DNA of 64,000 nucleotides from Nectonema munidae (GCA_030549495.1 JAUIRK010001051.1:1302001-1366000), one strand, 5' to 3'. Positions 22,165-35,197 are shown, numbered from the stretch's first letter. Numbers and translations are program-made. The notes: generated by a model from the sequence alone, not told the origin.

Positions 22165-23330
22165 AGTAAGAGTTTACAGATATATGACTAGGGCGGTTAA
22201 TGTCAAAAAAGTCAACATTTCAAAAAAGTATTTTCTTATTAAAAAAAGATATTAAACATATTTTCCAAGATTTTCTGTTGTTTTCAATTTTTTTAGATCA
22301 ATAAAGTCAAAAAAGTCAAGATTTACTGAAACATAATAATTTTTTTATTTGCTAACTTTAAATAATTCCATTATGACCATATATGCTTTTTATTTTTTTA
22401 ACTGTTTTTTTGTATAAATAATCTTAAAATTTTTGATCCTTTATCATAAAAGCTAATGTTAATAAATTTTTTGACTTGAATTTTTTTAAGACGCTCAAAA
22501 AACATGACAAAATCCATAAAGACTAGAACTTCTCAAATTTTATTAGATCAATCCAAATTTTAAACTTTCATAAACAGAACTTTCATTTCAGAATCTATCA
22601 TATTTTTTAAAAAGGACCGTAATGAAAAAATTTTTCATAAGTTTACATATTTTTTGAGACAGAAAGATTACTTTCATCTACTTTTATTATGATATGCTAG
22701 AAATAAGTGAGCTTTTATAAATAATAAGAAAGGCATTTCTAAAATTAGTTCGAAAGGTATAAAAAATTTGAAGTTTTGGAGTTGAATTTTTTTTTATTTG
22801 TATAATGCATTTTTATATTTTTGAGTAATATCCCATTTCTTCTTTCTATTGTGCAATTTTCTGTCTAAGTTGAAAAAACAAGGCTTAAAATTAAAGTTCG
22901 GTAAAATTGTTTTAAGTTCGAAAATCCTGAAATCGCGCCCTTGACATATTTACTTTTAACTGCCAGTCAACATCTGTTACAACGAAGTGATCTTTTTCCC
23001 TATTAAAAAAGTCCATTTTCGAAAATTTAATATAAAACGGTTAAACTCATGCTATTCTCAATATTAACTTAGACTGTTGTTAAACAGTACTTTTTGGTCA
23101 ATTCCTCAGAAAAAACCTTCTCAGACAAAGAAAATGAAATTTATTATTTTAACGCCATCTATAAAAAAAATAACCAATTGCAACATCAAAGTGAAAATCT
23201 ATCTTCTTCTTTGACTACACCTTGTCCCCAAGTTGGGGGTCGGATAATCTATGATATGCTATAATAAAAAAATTGTTTCTTTGTTATTTATATTCAAGCA
23301 TGTGCAGTAAATATATAGTTATATCTATGA
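22165..23330. other. AT-rich stretch, nothing recognised
   Basis: Long runs of A and T with no credible coding sequence. The phrase TTTTAACGCCATCTAT (about 23157) also occurs at 50.54 kb, so unknown repeats may be present. Confidence 0.35.
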
Positions 23331-23338
23331 TCTCATAA

Positions 23339-24074
23339 CCTGTACGGTTGAACGCGGGTAGACAACTTGTGTGTTATCTCCAACCCGTATATTACGATGA
23401 TTCTTCTCCAACCTGTATTCTACGATGATTCATCTCCAAACTATATACTACAATGATTCATCTCCAACATGTATACTACGATGATTCATCTCCAACCTGT
23501 ATACTACGATGATTCATCTTCAACCTGTATACTACGATGGTTTCTATTCCATGTACAAATAACTAGGGAGACAATGTTCAACTTTCTGTTCACATTCTGC
23601 TAGATGTAAGATTTGATATACCTCATTCGGGGAGACGATGCTACATAAGTTATTACCTATAAACATTATACCTGTATACTACGATGGTTCATCTCCAACC
23701 TGTATACCGCGATAATTCATCTCCAACCTATATAATATATTTTATCAAATAATCAAAATAAAATTCTGTAATCAAAGAATCGAAAAATATTCTTTAAAAA
23801 ATCAAAAAATATCAAACTTTCTGTTCATATTTTGCTACCTCATACGATGTTACAAAAGTTATTACCTATACTTTGCAATTTGCACGATTTTAAATATTAT
23901 ATTTGTCGAATAATCAAAGAATCGAAAAATGTTCAAATCAAAAAATATTTATTCTTTTTAAATATATCGTTGGCTCCCATTACTTTTAAAATTGAAAGAT
24001 AAACCTAGTCTTTAATAATTAATTTTTATCAAATTATTCACACACGAAACTAAAAGTAAGGGGAGCCAACGATT
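23339..24074. mobile_element. Foldback element, one-armed copy
   Basis: It starts with CCTGTACGGTTGAACGCGGG and runs through the 28-bp sub-repeats and the inner segment to CGTTGGCTCCC, then the loop, and then only about 20 bp of the opposite arm (AAGTAAGGGGAGCCAACGAT) before LINE sequence begins. The loop (GATAAACCTAGTCTTTAATA) lies in the opposite orientation relative to the complete copy at 6.2 kb. The left flank CTCATAA equals, in reverse complement, the right flank of the complete copy, so the true terminus may extend about 8 bp further. Confidence 0.8.
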
Positions 24075-24419
24075 AAAATCCATTTTGGGGTCAATTTTAT
24101 TTATCCTTTTTGTAAATGATTTCCATAATGTGAGTCAAAACTTAAAATGTCTATTCTTTGCACCCTTTTCACTTTCTTCTAAGGCTGGGGACGTTGTAGA
24201 TGAATTATTACATCAGGTTTGCAATTGGGTAGCTTCCAATGAATTAAAAATTAATATGAAGAAAACTAAATATATGATTTTTCTAATAAAATGAATAATT
24301 TGTGCCTTAAAAGCCAAATAGAACGTATATCATGTTTTAATCTTCTAGGATTGTATATAAATGAAAACCTGACGTGGAAAAATCACATAAATTCAGTTTC
24401 TATGAAATTAAATTCTTAA
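24075..24419 (+). mobile_element. LINE fragment (reverse transcriptase), left of piggyBac
   Basis: The translation gives GSILFILFVNDFHNVSQNLK, then LSSKAGDVVDELLHQV and NELKINMKKTKYMIF, the region around the reverse-transcriptase active site. The YADD-like box itself is lost in a small deletion (LFFAPFSLSS). A downstream frame has ENLTWKNHINSVSMKLNS. It is cut by the piggyBac insertion at the TTAA at 24416 and resumes at 26577. Confidence 0.65.
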
Positions 24420-26572
24420 CCCAAGAACGACTGAAAAAAATTATACTTAGAAAGGCTACACTGGTCAATTGACCTAAACTCATTTTTGGCTTTTAAAAAC
24501 TGCTTCCAAATTTAAATATATTTTATTTTTTTTTAAATGTAAAAAAAATAAAAATTTTATAATAATTATTTAATATATTAAAATATTTAAAATAATTTTT
24601 TTGATAAAACATTTATATAATTTTGTATAGTTTTAAAAAAAAATATTCACTATTAAGTTTTTTTATTTTTCTAAATTTTTAACTCGCCATATTGTTCCAG
24701 TTATGGCTTAGAGAATGCTTGATGTAAACTTACATCCTACTGAAGAAAATGATGATTCTGCTTCTTATACAAGCGATTGTTCAGAATCATATAAAGATGC
24801 AAATACTCAAAATGTAAATATGGAATGTTTCAATTATAAATCATCTGATGAAAGTGAAATCGAAAGTGAAATTGATGAAAAAATTGTAATGAACTTGAAA
24901 GTTAAAACGGAGTACTTTGGACATTATCTTTTTCTAAAGGTGTAGGAAAAACAAGTTGTAAAAACATTATACGTAATAGAGGTGGTGTAACTAATTTTAT
25001 TCGAAATAGGTTTAGTGACTCTATTGACATTTTTCTAGAGAATAGGATCTAAAACATTACAATTTATTGTAGATATGACAAACAAAAAAGCCAATAAAGA
25101 AAAATCTGATTTTAGAATAAGTGTTGAAGACTTGCAAGCTTTTTTAGGTTTGTGTATCATACGTGGAGTTGTGAAAGGCAAATCTGAGCCTTTGGACTCT
25201 TTTTGGGAAAATAATTATGGAAGAAAAATCTTCAATAATACAATGGCACGAGATAAATTTAAAAAGATCTTGAGATATATCAGATTTGATGAAGAAGAGT
25301 CTAGGAAAAAAAAGAAAAGAGATGGATAAATTTGCTCCAATTCGCGAGGTATGGGATACTGTAATTTCAAATTGCAAAAAGTGTTTTCTACCAAATGCAA
25401 CCGTTACAATCAATGAGCAACTTTTTGCTTGTAGAAGTCGATGTAGTTTTACACAATATATGCCAAACAAGCCTGGTAAGTTTGGCATAAAATTTTGGAT
25501 GCTTTGCGACAGTAAAACTTCATATGTTTTGAATTCTTATCCTTATATTGGAAAAGAAGAGCGTCAAACTTCACTTGGGCAAAGTGTTGTAATGAAATTG
25601 ATGAAAGATTTTATTGGAATGGGTTTAAATGTGATAACCGATAACTTCTTTACGAGCTTAGACTTAGCTAGAGAACTTTTGAAAGAAAAAACAACACTTG
25701 TTGGAACGTTGCGTGCCAATCGTAAAGAAATTCCAAAATATTTAAAATTTGAAAAAAAGACAGCACTTTTTAGCTCAAAATATGCTTTCACAAAAGACGA
25801 TGGAGTTTTATTATTGAATTATAAAGACAAAAAAAAATAAAATCGTTTACTTGCTTTCTTCTATGCACAATAATTGATTTCTACAAAAGAAAAGAAAAAA
25901 CCAGAAGCAATTGAGTTTTATAACTCTACAAAACGTGGTGTAGATACCTGTGATGAAGTGTTGAAAGAATATTCAACAAAGCCAGGAACAAGACGATGGC
26001 CGTTAGCCGTTTTTTTCAACTTGCTTGATATAGTCTGCCTCAACTCCTATATTATATATAACAATACAGTTTCCATCACTACTAGTAGAAGATAGTTTTG
26101 TTATCTTTGGGTGAAGAGCTTTGCTCAAAATTTAAAATATTGAAGAGTAAAGAGTCTATCTAAATAAATTCAAAAAAAAGGAAAGTGTCATCAGATATCA
26201 ACAACAAACGGCTTCTATGTAAAAAAATGTCGTAAAAATAAAACAGGCTCAAAATGTCATAGTTGTAATATCGAAGTTTGTGGTTCTTGCTCAAAACAAG
26301 TTTGTTTTGAATGTTTCAAAAAATAAAATTTTTAAAATTTTGAAATAAATATTTTTATTTTGCAGATTTTTAGTTATAATGGATTATGGGTCATTTGACC
26401 TATTCAGCCGTTTTTAGTATATTCATTAATTATTTGACAATAATATATTTATTTTTATTTTAATATAATGGAAACTTTATTTAGTACGAAAAACTTAAAC
26501 TTAATAAAAATTAGCCGTGTTTTATATTTAATTTTATATAATGGTCAATTGACCCATTTAGTCGTTCTAAGG
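24420..26572 (+). mobile_element. piggyBac element with TTAA target duplication
   Basis: TTAA flanks both ends (24416-24419 and 26573-26576). The ends match as inverted repeats: CCCAAGAACGACTGAAAA on the left, and CCTTAGAACGACTAAATGGG when the right end is read on the other strand. A GGTCAATTGACC palindrome is subterminal on both sides. The element is 2,153 bp and inserted in a LINE. Its transposase is described separately. Confidence 0.9.
24715..26330 (+). pseudogene. piggyBac transposase, inactivated
   Basis: Parts in order: acidic N-terminal region (24715-24945); DDE_Tnp_1_7 start (RISVEDLQAFLGLCIIRGVV at 25111, KFKKILRYIRFDE); catalytic core at 25286-25840 (TINEQLFACRSRC, MPNKPGKFGIKFWMLCD, NVITDNFFTSLDLAREL); KRGVDTCDEVLKEYS and RRWPLAVFFNLLDI at 25920-26050; and a C-terminal cysteine-rich domain (CHSCNIEVCGSCSKQVCFEC) ending at 26325. 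The second and third catalytic aspartates (TDN, GVD) are present. The first, normally in T-(I/V)-DEQ, is asparagine here (TINEQ). There are also frame changes near 24.93-25.05 and 25.31 kb and several stops, so it cannot make active enzyme. Confidence 0.9.
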
Positions 26573-26576
26573 TTAA

Positions 26577-27040
26577 GGATTGAGAGCTTATAGTGCAAGT
26601 ATAATGGTGCAATCTACTAAAATAAAAGACACCTAATTTATTTCTACATTTAGCAAATTTTAATTATCTTACTCATATATAAAAGTAATAAACGGATTAT
26701 CATTATCAAAATATTTTATATGGATGAAAAATAGAGCAATTTATTGTTTTCGAATCCAAAACAATCTTAATTAAATTATTTATACAAGCATTGAAATTCA
26801 GGCACAATAATATTTTTTAATCACATTTATCTCATTTTTTTTAAGAATTAAAAAAAATCGTAAAAATTTAAATATATTATATAGATAATCACCATTACTT
26901 AAATGAAATAAAACAATACAAAAAAGTTGTTTCATCAAATTATAAAGTTCATAACTAATCAATAGATCAAAAGGCGAACAATGTATAGCAAATTTTTTTA
27001 TTTAAAAAATGCCTTTAATTCATTGTCAATTAGCTTGTTA
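26577..27040. other. AT-rich stretch after piggyBac
   Basis: It begins with a few codons that continue the interrupted LINE and then becomes featureless AT-rich sequence. Confidence 0.35.
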
Positions 27041-27049
27041 GGTAGTAAA

Positions 27050-28110
27050 CTTTCAACATATTTTGATTTTAATACAGTCAATTTAGTAAATTCGTTTTTA
27101 TAGGAAGTCATATGTTCATATCAATAATGTTGACTCTTCTATCAAGTTTGATTCAAATATAGGATTACCTCGGGGTCGGTTTTTAGTCCTATTTTGTTTA
27201 TAGTTTATATCAATGAGATTTTAGATCATGTTACAAGTGAAACTTTTTCATGTTTTATATAAGCTGATGACATCACTTTATTGTTCAAAGGTAGAAGTCT
27301 TAATTTTCTTAAAATTAATGAAATCTTGGATATGTTTAATACTAAATTAGCTTCGCATAACCTTTCGATAAACATTTTGAAAACTAAAGCAATGTATTTA
27401 TTTTACTAACTCAAAAAAAGCATTCAAAAGTTGCCGTTAATAATAAACGGAATAAACATAGAGTTTGTAGAATATTTCAATTTTTAGGCGTTGTCATAGA
27501 AAATAAACTTGAATGAAAAGCTCATATCGATAATCTCTCTATCCGAATGAATGCATTGCTCTCACTATTTCGAGGAACTAAGTTTTTACTATTTAGAGCT
27601 AAATCTACGTTGTATAAAGCGCTAGTAGAACCACTGTTAAGGTATTCAATAGTAAATTGGGGACATTGTACCTTCAAATACATAACAATAATACAAAAAA
27701 GAATAATTCGCTGTATTTTCGGGTAACGCTATAACGCACATGCTAATGATAAGTTCAAAGAGTTGGAGTGTTTGAAGAGAGAAGATCTATATAAATTCAT
27801 AGTCATTAAACTAGCTTTAAAATTTTTCTCTGGAGAAGTTCCATTATCTTTCAATAATTTTTTCATATTTTCAAGTAGCTTCAACCATTACGAGACTAGA
27901 CATCCTTTAAAGCTTCATGTTTTCAGATCTAAAAATATCCTTCTAAAAGTATTGTTGGTGGAGTTGAAATTTCATAGAAAAATATCTCAATTCAAAGAAT
28001 TGCAATATAATCATCAGGAATAGCTAACGCATAATTATACAGATGAATTTTATCTTGTACCTCGTAACATTGAAAATAAAAGACTTTCGTTAAGTGCAGC
28101 TACCTTATTG
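27050..28110 (+). mobile_element. LINE reverse-transcriptase C-terminal fragment, Rex1/CR1-like
   Basis: Readable words across frames: SPILFIVYINEILDHVTSET, ADDITLLFKG (active-site ADD), ASHNLSINILKTKAM, FRAKSTLYKALVEPLLRYSI and ECLKREDLYKFIVIKLALKF with YETRHPLKLH (27763-28023). The order and spacing match the second half of a non-LTR reverse transcriptase up to its C-terminus. It contains several stops and frame changes. It may belong to the same LINE family as 24.1-24.4 kb. Confidence 0.75.
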
Positions 28111-28114
28111 ATAA

Positions 28115-29100
28115 TAGCACTGTGAAAATTAAAACAGTGTTCAATTTTTTGAATAACAACACATAAATAAGAAAACCATGCAGCACAAGTGATGTATTCT
28201 TCTTTCCTTTCCGTTAGCATATTATTAGGGCCTCTATCTCACAGAGCTTATTTAAGGATGTTGATTTAAATATTATTAATTTTCTAATTTTTATCAATAG
28301 TAAATGAGGTATATTTAGAATCCTTTCATTTATTTGTAGGTCAAAATTTTTTTATGTTTTTTTGACAAAATAGATATTTTCAATAGCACTAATTAAGTCT
28401 ACAATCACAGTTTGAATAGCTCACCAAAGAAATGATGTTAGAGGATTGACCTTTACACAACTAAGTAATACAATAAGATAAGATCAATATAAATAAGGTG
28501 AAAAGAAAATAGAAAGAGTTTTATGTTCAATAAGGTGAAAAGAAAATTTTGTTTTCCAGTTAATGACCAACGTATCATATACGATACTCCATTAGATACG
28601 ATTATTAGTACCAAACGTATCACATACCATACTTTAACAAAAATAAACAGTTTTCACACTAATAATTATGCCTAAGACTTTTTATTCAAAATATCTCTTT
28701 AATACTGACAAATGAAATAATATTTTATAAAAGAAGGTGAGAACTCGTCTCATAATAATTTTTATTTGAAATTATATAGTGTAAGTGGGTGCGTCTTTTT
28801 ACCCCAACCTACCCCAATCTACCCAAATCCACCTCTAATCTACTCAGTTCTCTTCTAAAAAACTATATTTATATTTATACATATAAAATTACATAAATTT
28901 TTTAATTATACGAAAGTTATTTTAGTCGATTTCAAACGAAAATTTAATTTTTACAGTATAAAGCCAATATTCTAGGGTATCTCTAAACAGTGGGCACAAA
29001 CAAAATAAAGTAAAAATTTATATAATTTTTATTTTATATACTTCCTTATTCAATAAAATACATATTACAGTTATTTTAGTTTGAATTTTTCATAAAATTA
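28115..29100. other. AT-rich stretch left of the MULE
   Basis: No coding similarity was seen. Around 28795-28850 is a run of CCCAA-type words (ACCCCAACCTACCCCAATC), and near 28567 a short palindromic ATACGATAC motif. Confidence 0.35.
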
Positions 29101-30077
29101 AAAATTTTGGTAGCTTTCATCTTAATCTAAAAAGGGGTTTAAATTTGAAATTTAAATTTAAAGGTCACCAATAATCTTAAAAATCCGTATGGATTTAAAA
29201 AATTTTTTTTAGTGTTTTTTGTTCGTTTAAATTTCAAAGATCTAAGATATATGGGACAAGGAAAAATTTTGGATTACTTTTAAAATAACAAAACTAAATT
29301 TTAATTTGAGACATTTTAACTAACTTTTTTCTCTAATTATATTATTCTACTTAACTTAAAGTGAACTTTATTAGATTTATTGAATTCTAAAACTCAAACA
29401 AGTTTTATTCATAAATTTAATCAGCTTTATTTAAAAAAGAAATTATATATCTGTGTATTTTCATAACAGTTTAACCCTATTAATGCCTTATAAGGGATTA
29501 TATATCAGATTTATTATAAGGGGGCCTTATTAGGGGCACTTGACTAAAAATTTAATTGTACAAAATTGACAGAATCATATCTCTTCAAATTTTGTGACTT
29601 TTCCTAAAATCGCTAGCTGCATTTTTGATACCATTTTCATGGTAGTTTAATGGCACTTTCATGTCCAAAACTGTCTATCAAAATCAAAAATTTAAATTTT
29701 TCATCAAAATTTTGGCGTTATCTATAGTTAACCTTATAACTTAGAGTCTATATTATATACTACCTTGAAAAAAAGGCATATTGTGTGTACTTGTCCCCAT
29801 ATTAGTCAACGATTTTTTAATGATATGAACATCTACCTGTTTTGCAATATCGCTCATCTAAAAAAAGATTTAAAGTAAATTCTGTTAAGTTTTAGAAAAA
29901 ATATTAGAAAAAAATTAAGGAAGCTTTAGTTATCAATGCATATATTTTATGTAATTTACATAAAAAAGACCAAATCGTTTAAAAATTAAAAGACAAATAT
30001 GCGTAACTATCCCTTCCCTAATTTTTATTTATATTAAATTATATATCATGTGAAATATAATTTGTCATTTTTTTCAA

Positions 30078-32901
30078 ATGGCATTCTTACTTTTTTATTT
30101 ATGTAATAATTTATTATTTGACTTTAGAATAAATTTTCCTTTTGATAATCATTTTTGTGAAATATGTTCAAAGATAGTATATAGGAATTACTTGGAATGT
30201 TCAAAATGCAAGAAAGTTTATCATTTTTATTGCCAAGAACTTTCAATGATTGAAGGTTGTAATTTTTGGAACAACCAATTTCTTTGTTTAAAATGTGTTC
30301 GTTTGGATCATATCCAAGATTTTGATTGCTCGTTAAAAAGATTATAATTTTTTGATTCTCTAAACAATAATGAAAGGATGCAATTACTTGTTAAAGAAAA
30401 TATCTTTTTACGTAAAGAAGTTTCTCCTTTGTGTATTAAATATACATCGAAGCCAGTTGATTTTAAGTTTATTGATATTGATATCGTTTCTGCCCAATAT
30501 TTTAAAAGTGATTATTTCGTACCTCTCGTTACAAAAGACGACGGCAACTGCTTATTCAACGCTCTTTCAATTGGTTTAATTGGGAAAGAATCAATCTCAA
30601 AAGAAATTCGATTTAAAACGGCAATCGAGATCAATTTCTTTAAAGACTATTATGTTTCTTTAGGTAAAACTTTTCATATAGAAAATATATCTACAGACAT
30701 AAATGAAGAATGTGTGAATGTGTGAAAAATTATTTTTGGTCGTCTACATATCTCTTAATGGCTGCCTCTTCTGTGATAGGTTTACCGATAAATAGTTATT
30801 ATCCTTCTATCAATGGAAAAGTCAACATTTATAGTAAATTGCTGAATTTTACTTTTTTACCTCGCATTTCCAAAGTCTTTCAAGATAAAAATTCCCTAAA
30901 CATATTATGGACTTCGACCAACAATATAAAAGATAAAACTTTTATGCCTAATCATTTTGCACCATTAATTAGAAAGGAATGCTTACATTCGAATCATTAT
31001 CAAAAAAATTTTTGCAATGAAAATACAAATGTCTTCAATTTTTCCCCAGAAAAGAAACCAAAGATTATTGAGTTTGGAAAGACTGATAATGGCATTGGAG
31101 TAACATCAAATCCAAATTATGATAAAAATTATATTCAAGGTTTTATGTCTTCACCTAGAATAATTGAAATAATTGAATAGTCTGAAAATCACTATCAAAA
31201 TATTCCAAAAAATATCAAAGAAAATGAGTTTTTTGTAGTTGAAAAAAAACTATATAACAACAAACTATTTTTTCATGACTCTTGTGGTAGCTGGAAAAGC
31301 ATCTCATCAAAAGTGTACCATTTTTTGAAAAAAGATGATTCAATAGAATTTATTAGAAAAGCGAGTAATGGATCTTTTTATAAAATTCTGAAAGGTAAAA
31401 ATATAACATTATTTCCTCAACCGTTAGATAATGTAATATATTTACATAGATATTATTCGGTTTTGAAACGTTATCCTTCATATAAAAGGAGAATCTCATG
31501 GATCGAAAAACATCCAAAATTGAATGGTTCAAATCTTAATCTTTGTGTATACGAATATATTGGCGAATTTCCAAAAGAAAAAATTTCATCACATGGGAAT
31601 AGTAAGATTCCTAGTTGCGAATATATAAGAACTGAACATAGTACTTTTGAATACATAAAATCTTGCTTTCAAAAGAAAATAGCCCCTAAAAAGATATATA
31701 GTGAATCTTTGAAAAATGAAGATTATATGATACGGAATTCATCTATTATATATAATACAAAATATTCAATGAATAAAAATTCATCCTTAAATGGTGGAAA
31801 AAACTTTTGTGATGAAACACATGAACTGTTATCTCTATCTTCAAAAGTCATTTATATATAAAACGAGTGTCTCAAGTTGGGAATAAATCTCCCACAATTA
31901 TTTGTTACACAGAAAAGCAAATGATGCATATGAAATCTTGTATATTATATCAAAAAAACGTATGCTGTATTATGGGAGTTGATAAGACTTATAACCTAAG
32001 TTCTTGTTTTGTAACTACTACTGTGTTTAGTGATAAAAACATTCTTTCAAAAAAAGTAAAAAAAAACACGGTCTTCTCCAGGCCAGTTTTTTTACATTTT
32101 GACTCGACTTTTGAAACTTTTTGCGAGTTTTTTTCTTATTTAAGGCAAATTTTATTTGCATACATTACATGTAAGAGTTTACAAAATCTTATAATAGGAA
32201 CCAATGAAGAGTATGCATTGGTTAAATCAATTAATTTTTGTTTTGGCGAGGCCAAAATATTACTCTATACGAGACATTTAAAAGAAAACATTCAAAGAAA
32301 CTTGAGTAAAAAATTTGGAGTGAACAAAAAAGAAATAGATGAATTTTTAGAAGTAATGTTTGGACCTTGCGGGCTGGCATATTCAACATCATATATTGAA
32401 TATCATGAGAAAGAAAAAAGGATTTTATCAAGGTACCTAGATAAATTTGGTTTTTATTTGTCAAAAAAACTCTTACCAACGGTTGAGAAGTTTATATTTG
32501 TTCCTAGATCCCTTTTCCCTTTCATACCATCTAATTGGAAAAATAATCTATCAGAATCTTTAAATAATGTTCTCAAGTTGTCAATAAACTGGAAACCTAA
32601 GAGTTTGATTGATTTAATTACCTGTTTACATGATCAAGCAATTTTTGAAGAAAAAATGATCAAAGAATCGATGCATGGTATGGGTAACTATCAATTAATA
32701 GATGAAGCAAAAAAGTTTTTGATTTCAAATTTTTTTTGGAATCAATATGATGAACAAAAGAAAGAAGAAGTTTTCAAAAATGTAATAGAATCAAACAAAA
32801 ACTTGTTTTTTAAAAACTTTGTTATTTCAAAAGATAGTGAATTAACAGTGAAAACCAAAAAACTTGCATCTAAACCCTGTCAAACCAGTTATAAAAGGTA
32901 A
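30078..32901 (+). pseudogene. PHD-OTU-MULE transposase gene, inactivated
   Basis: 30078-30340 encodes a C4HC3 zinc finger (CEICSKIVYRNYLECSKCKK, H-x3-C, CLKCV), a PHD finger. 30378-30960 encodes an OTU-like cysteine protease with the catalytic Asp and Cys (KDDGNCLFNALS) and a later His (NHFAPLI). 31190-31700 is a conserved linker (SYKRRISWIEKHPKLN, LCVYEYIG, HGNSK). 31867-32901 is the MULE transposase (GVDKTYNLSSCF, RPVFLHFDSTFETF, LIIGTNEEYALVKSI, LYTRHLKENIQ). The second catalytic Asp, usual in G(S/T)DEE, is Asn. There are in-frame stops near 30345 and 31178 and frame changes near 30715 (a duplicated GTGTGAAT) and 31860. OTU-MULE fusions resemble the vertnin-related families of animals, from memory. 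Few breaks suggest moderate age. Confidence 0.8.
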
Positions 32902-33512
32902 TATTTCGCTAATTTTTTATTATCATTTACATATAATTTTTTCTATTTTAAGATCGAAGAGAGCAACAAGTTAAAAAGGTTTTTTGTCACTTCAATCGAA
33001 AGTATACAACTGATCAATGAAAAAAGCAAAATTAAAACCTAAATTAAATAAATGAATTTATATCGTTATTGAGTCAAGTATAAAGTTATCTTTTTAAGCG
33101 TATTATATAAAAAGCCTACATACTAGATAAATTAAAAGAGTAAATTTCAAACAAATTTATTTAAATAAAACAAATTTTCGACTCCACGAGTCTTTATCAA
33201 ATTAAAGTACTAAATGTAGAAGATATAAATGCTTTAAATGAAAAGAATTAAACGGAGTTAGAGTAGATGAGTAGGAGAGAGGATCTTTGGTACTGTTAGA
33301 GGCTGAATTGTAATGAGATATACTTGGTTGAAAGGATAAGCGTTTAAAGATGAAAATGACAGATAAAATCTGAGAGTGGGTTCATATACCAGAGTTGTAG
33401 GAGGAGGCAAATTTTTGGTGTGAGTAGTTGTGTTACAAGTATGATTTACATAAGGAAAAAAGTACATATAATAATGTATAAGGATGCACAGAATATTAAA
33501 GGAAATTAAGCA

Positions 33513-33700
33513 GAGGAATTAATATATGGAGCAACAAATATATATGCAGGTTTATATGAATATTGATACAAAATAATAAAATAAAACTTATACATTTTTA
33601 AAGAGAGAGGAATGAATATATGGAGCAACAAATATATATGTAGGTTTATATGAATATTGATACAAAATTATATAATACAAAATCTTTTAATACAGTAAAT
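33513..33700. repeat. 94-bp tandem duplication
   Basis: The segment beginning GAGGAATTAATATATGGAGC (33513) recurs at 33607 with few changes (AGGTTTATATGAATATTGAT in both). It is non-coding and lies inside the MULE element. Confidence 0.7.
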
Positions 33701-33719
33701 GATGAAATTTTTTAATAAA

Positions 33720-34060
33720 ATCTAAAAAAAAAAAGAGCCCTACATTCACAGTGTTGCTGAATGCATCATGATTAAACTTTGCAAATTTTTTCCTTATACA
33801 ATTAATACATTTATCGGAATCTTTCTTTGACGAAATGGTACATGATTCAGATTTATGGCCTTCAGCGAAAAATTTATAAACGTTTCTTTTGTTCCTACAA
33901 TATGAAGATGCATGACCAAAACTTCAACAATTTGTGCATTGCTTGCATGAATAGAAATCAAAAATCTTGTAACAACACTACGATAAATACAAATTACTTC
34001 CATACTTTTTATATCATTATTTACGGAAAAAACTATAAGTTTGTTATTCATCATTTAATT
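33720..34060 (-). mobile_element. Zinc-knuckle fragment, LINE ORF1-like
   Basis: The minus strand reads CKQCTNC-x-SFGHASSYCRNKRN, then EGHKSESC, then KCINC: repeated CX2C..H..C knuckles in the arrangement typical of ORF1 proteins of Jockey-like LINEs. At least one stop is present. A weakly related basic stretch (ILENAKSLLETETKNKPTKD) lies at 34200-34265. The fragment runs opposite to the MULE gene and is probably a separate insertion. Confidence 0.55.
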
Positions 34061-34876
34061 TCTTTTGGAAAAAGCTATTCTAAAAAGTTTTTTTCAGGTA
34101 ATGGCTTTATAGATTCTTTTTATTTATTGAGTCAAGTATTAATTCATCACTCAAATCCTAATCTAAATTATTAAGGATAATTTTAGAGTAAAATCTAGGA
34201 TCTTTAGTAGGCTTATTTTTGGTTTCAGTTTCCAAAAGAGATTTAGCATTCTCCAAGATTTTGAGTCTGGTAAAATAAAATTGTAAAAAATTGGCTCAAT
34301 CAAATGCCTTGTATCTTTGTGAGTTTTCCTAATATCGCTAGGTGCATTATAAGTAAAAATACTTAATAGATAAAATGAGAGAATTGAGCAAATAATTTGA
34401 AAATATATGGAGGACTTAACAATTCAAGGCACAAATCTAATTTAACAAAGTAGAGCCACCATAAACGTGAGTTGAATGTATAAGATGAGAATTGATATAC
34501 GAATTGATTAATATAGTGAACATTTACTAAGAAAAAATTTTATAATAAAGAAAATTGAATTTTACAGTTTTTATTTATAAAAATTCTACTATATGGAATT
34601 GCAAAAATTTTGAAATTATCATTATTTACAATAAAAAAAATTGTTAAATTTATAACCTGTAGGGCAATAAAAAATAGAACAAGTCCTACAAAACACAGTC
34701 TTCAAATTTATAGTCTAACCGTTGTTTACACTTCTTTAAAAATCCAAAAGAAATAATTTTTTTTTATTCCTAATCCATAAATTTCAATCATAATAAAGAA
34801 AAATAATACGAAGAAAATTCTAACCAAACATAAAACACAAGAGAAATATTTTTAAATCGATAAAGCATTTTATTAA

Positions 34877-35007
34877 CCCATTTACGACCAATGTTCCTAT
34901 TTTGGAACATAAGTAATTTCATCTTCGTCTGCTTTTTTCAATGACTTTGAATATAAATCGTCTGTGTTTTTTTTAGATATCGTCTGCTTTGCTTGGTCTT
35001 AAATGGG
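34877..35007. mobile_element. MITE family A, copy 1 (131 bp, TTAA duplication)
   Basis: Flanked by TTAA (34873-34876, 35008-35011). The ends CCCATTTACGACCAA and TTGGTCTTAAATGGG are inverted repeats. Just inside the left end is a palindrome, ATGTTCC-TATTTT-GGAACAT. CGTCTGC occurs three times. The TTAA duplication and CCC/GGG ends indicate a piggyBac-mobilised non-autonomous element. It lies in the right inverted repeat of the MULE. Confidence 0.9.
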
Positions 35008-35066
35008 TTAAAGTTATTGGTGACCTATAAATTTAAATTTCAAATTTAAACCCCTTTTTAGATTAA

Positions 35067-35197
35067 CCCATTTACGACCAATGTTCCTATTTTGGAACAT
35101 AAGTAATTTCATCTTCGTCTGCTTTTTTCAATGATTTTGAATATAAATCGTCTGCGTTTTTTTTAGATATCGTCTGCTTTGCTTGGTCTTAAATGGG
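35067..35197. mobile_element. MITE family A, copy 2 (131 bp, TTAA duplication)
   Basis: Same length and orientation as copy 1 and nearly identical. It is flanked by TTAA at 35063-35066 and 35198-35201. The empty site is preserved in the left repeat of the MULE (CATCTTAATCTAAAAA at 29117-29132), which proves a precise insertion into a pre-existing TTAA. Confidence 0.92.

Noticed and set aside
33258-33467. Short minus-strand open frame in the MULE 3' region
   Set aside because: No motif and low-complexity Pro/Thr composition; likely non-coding sequence of the element.
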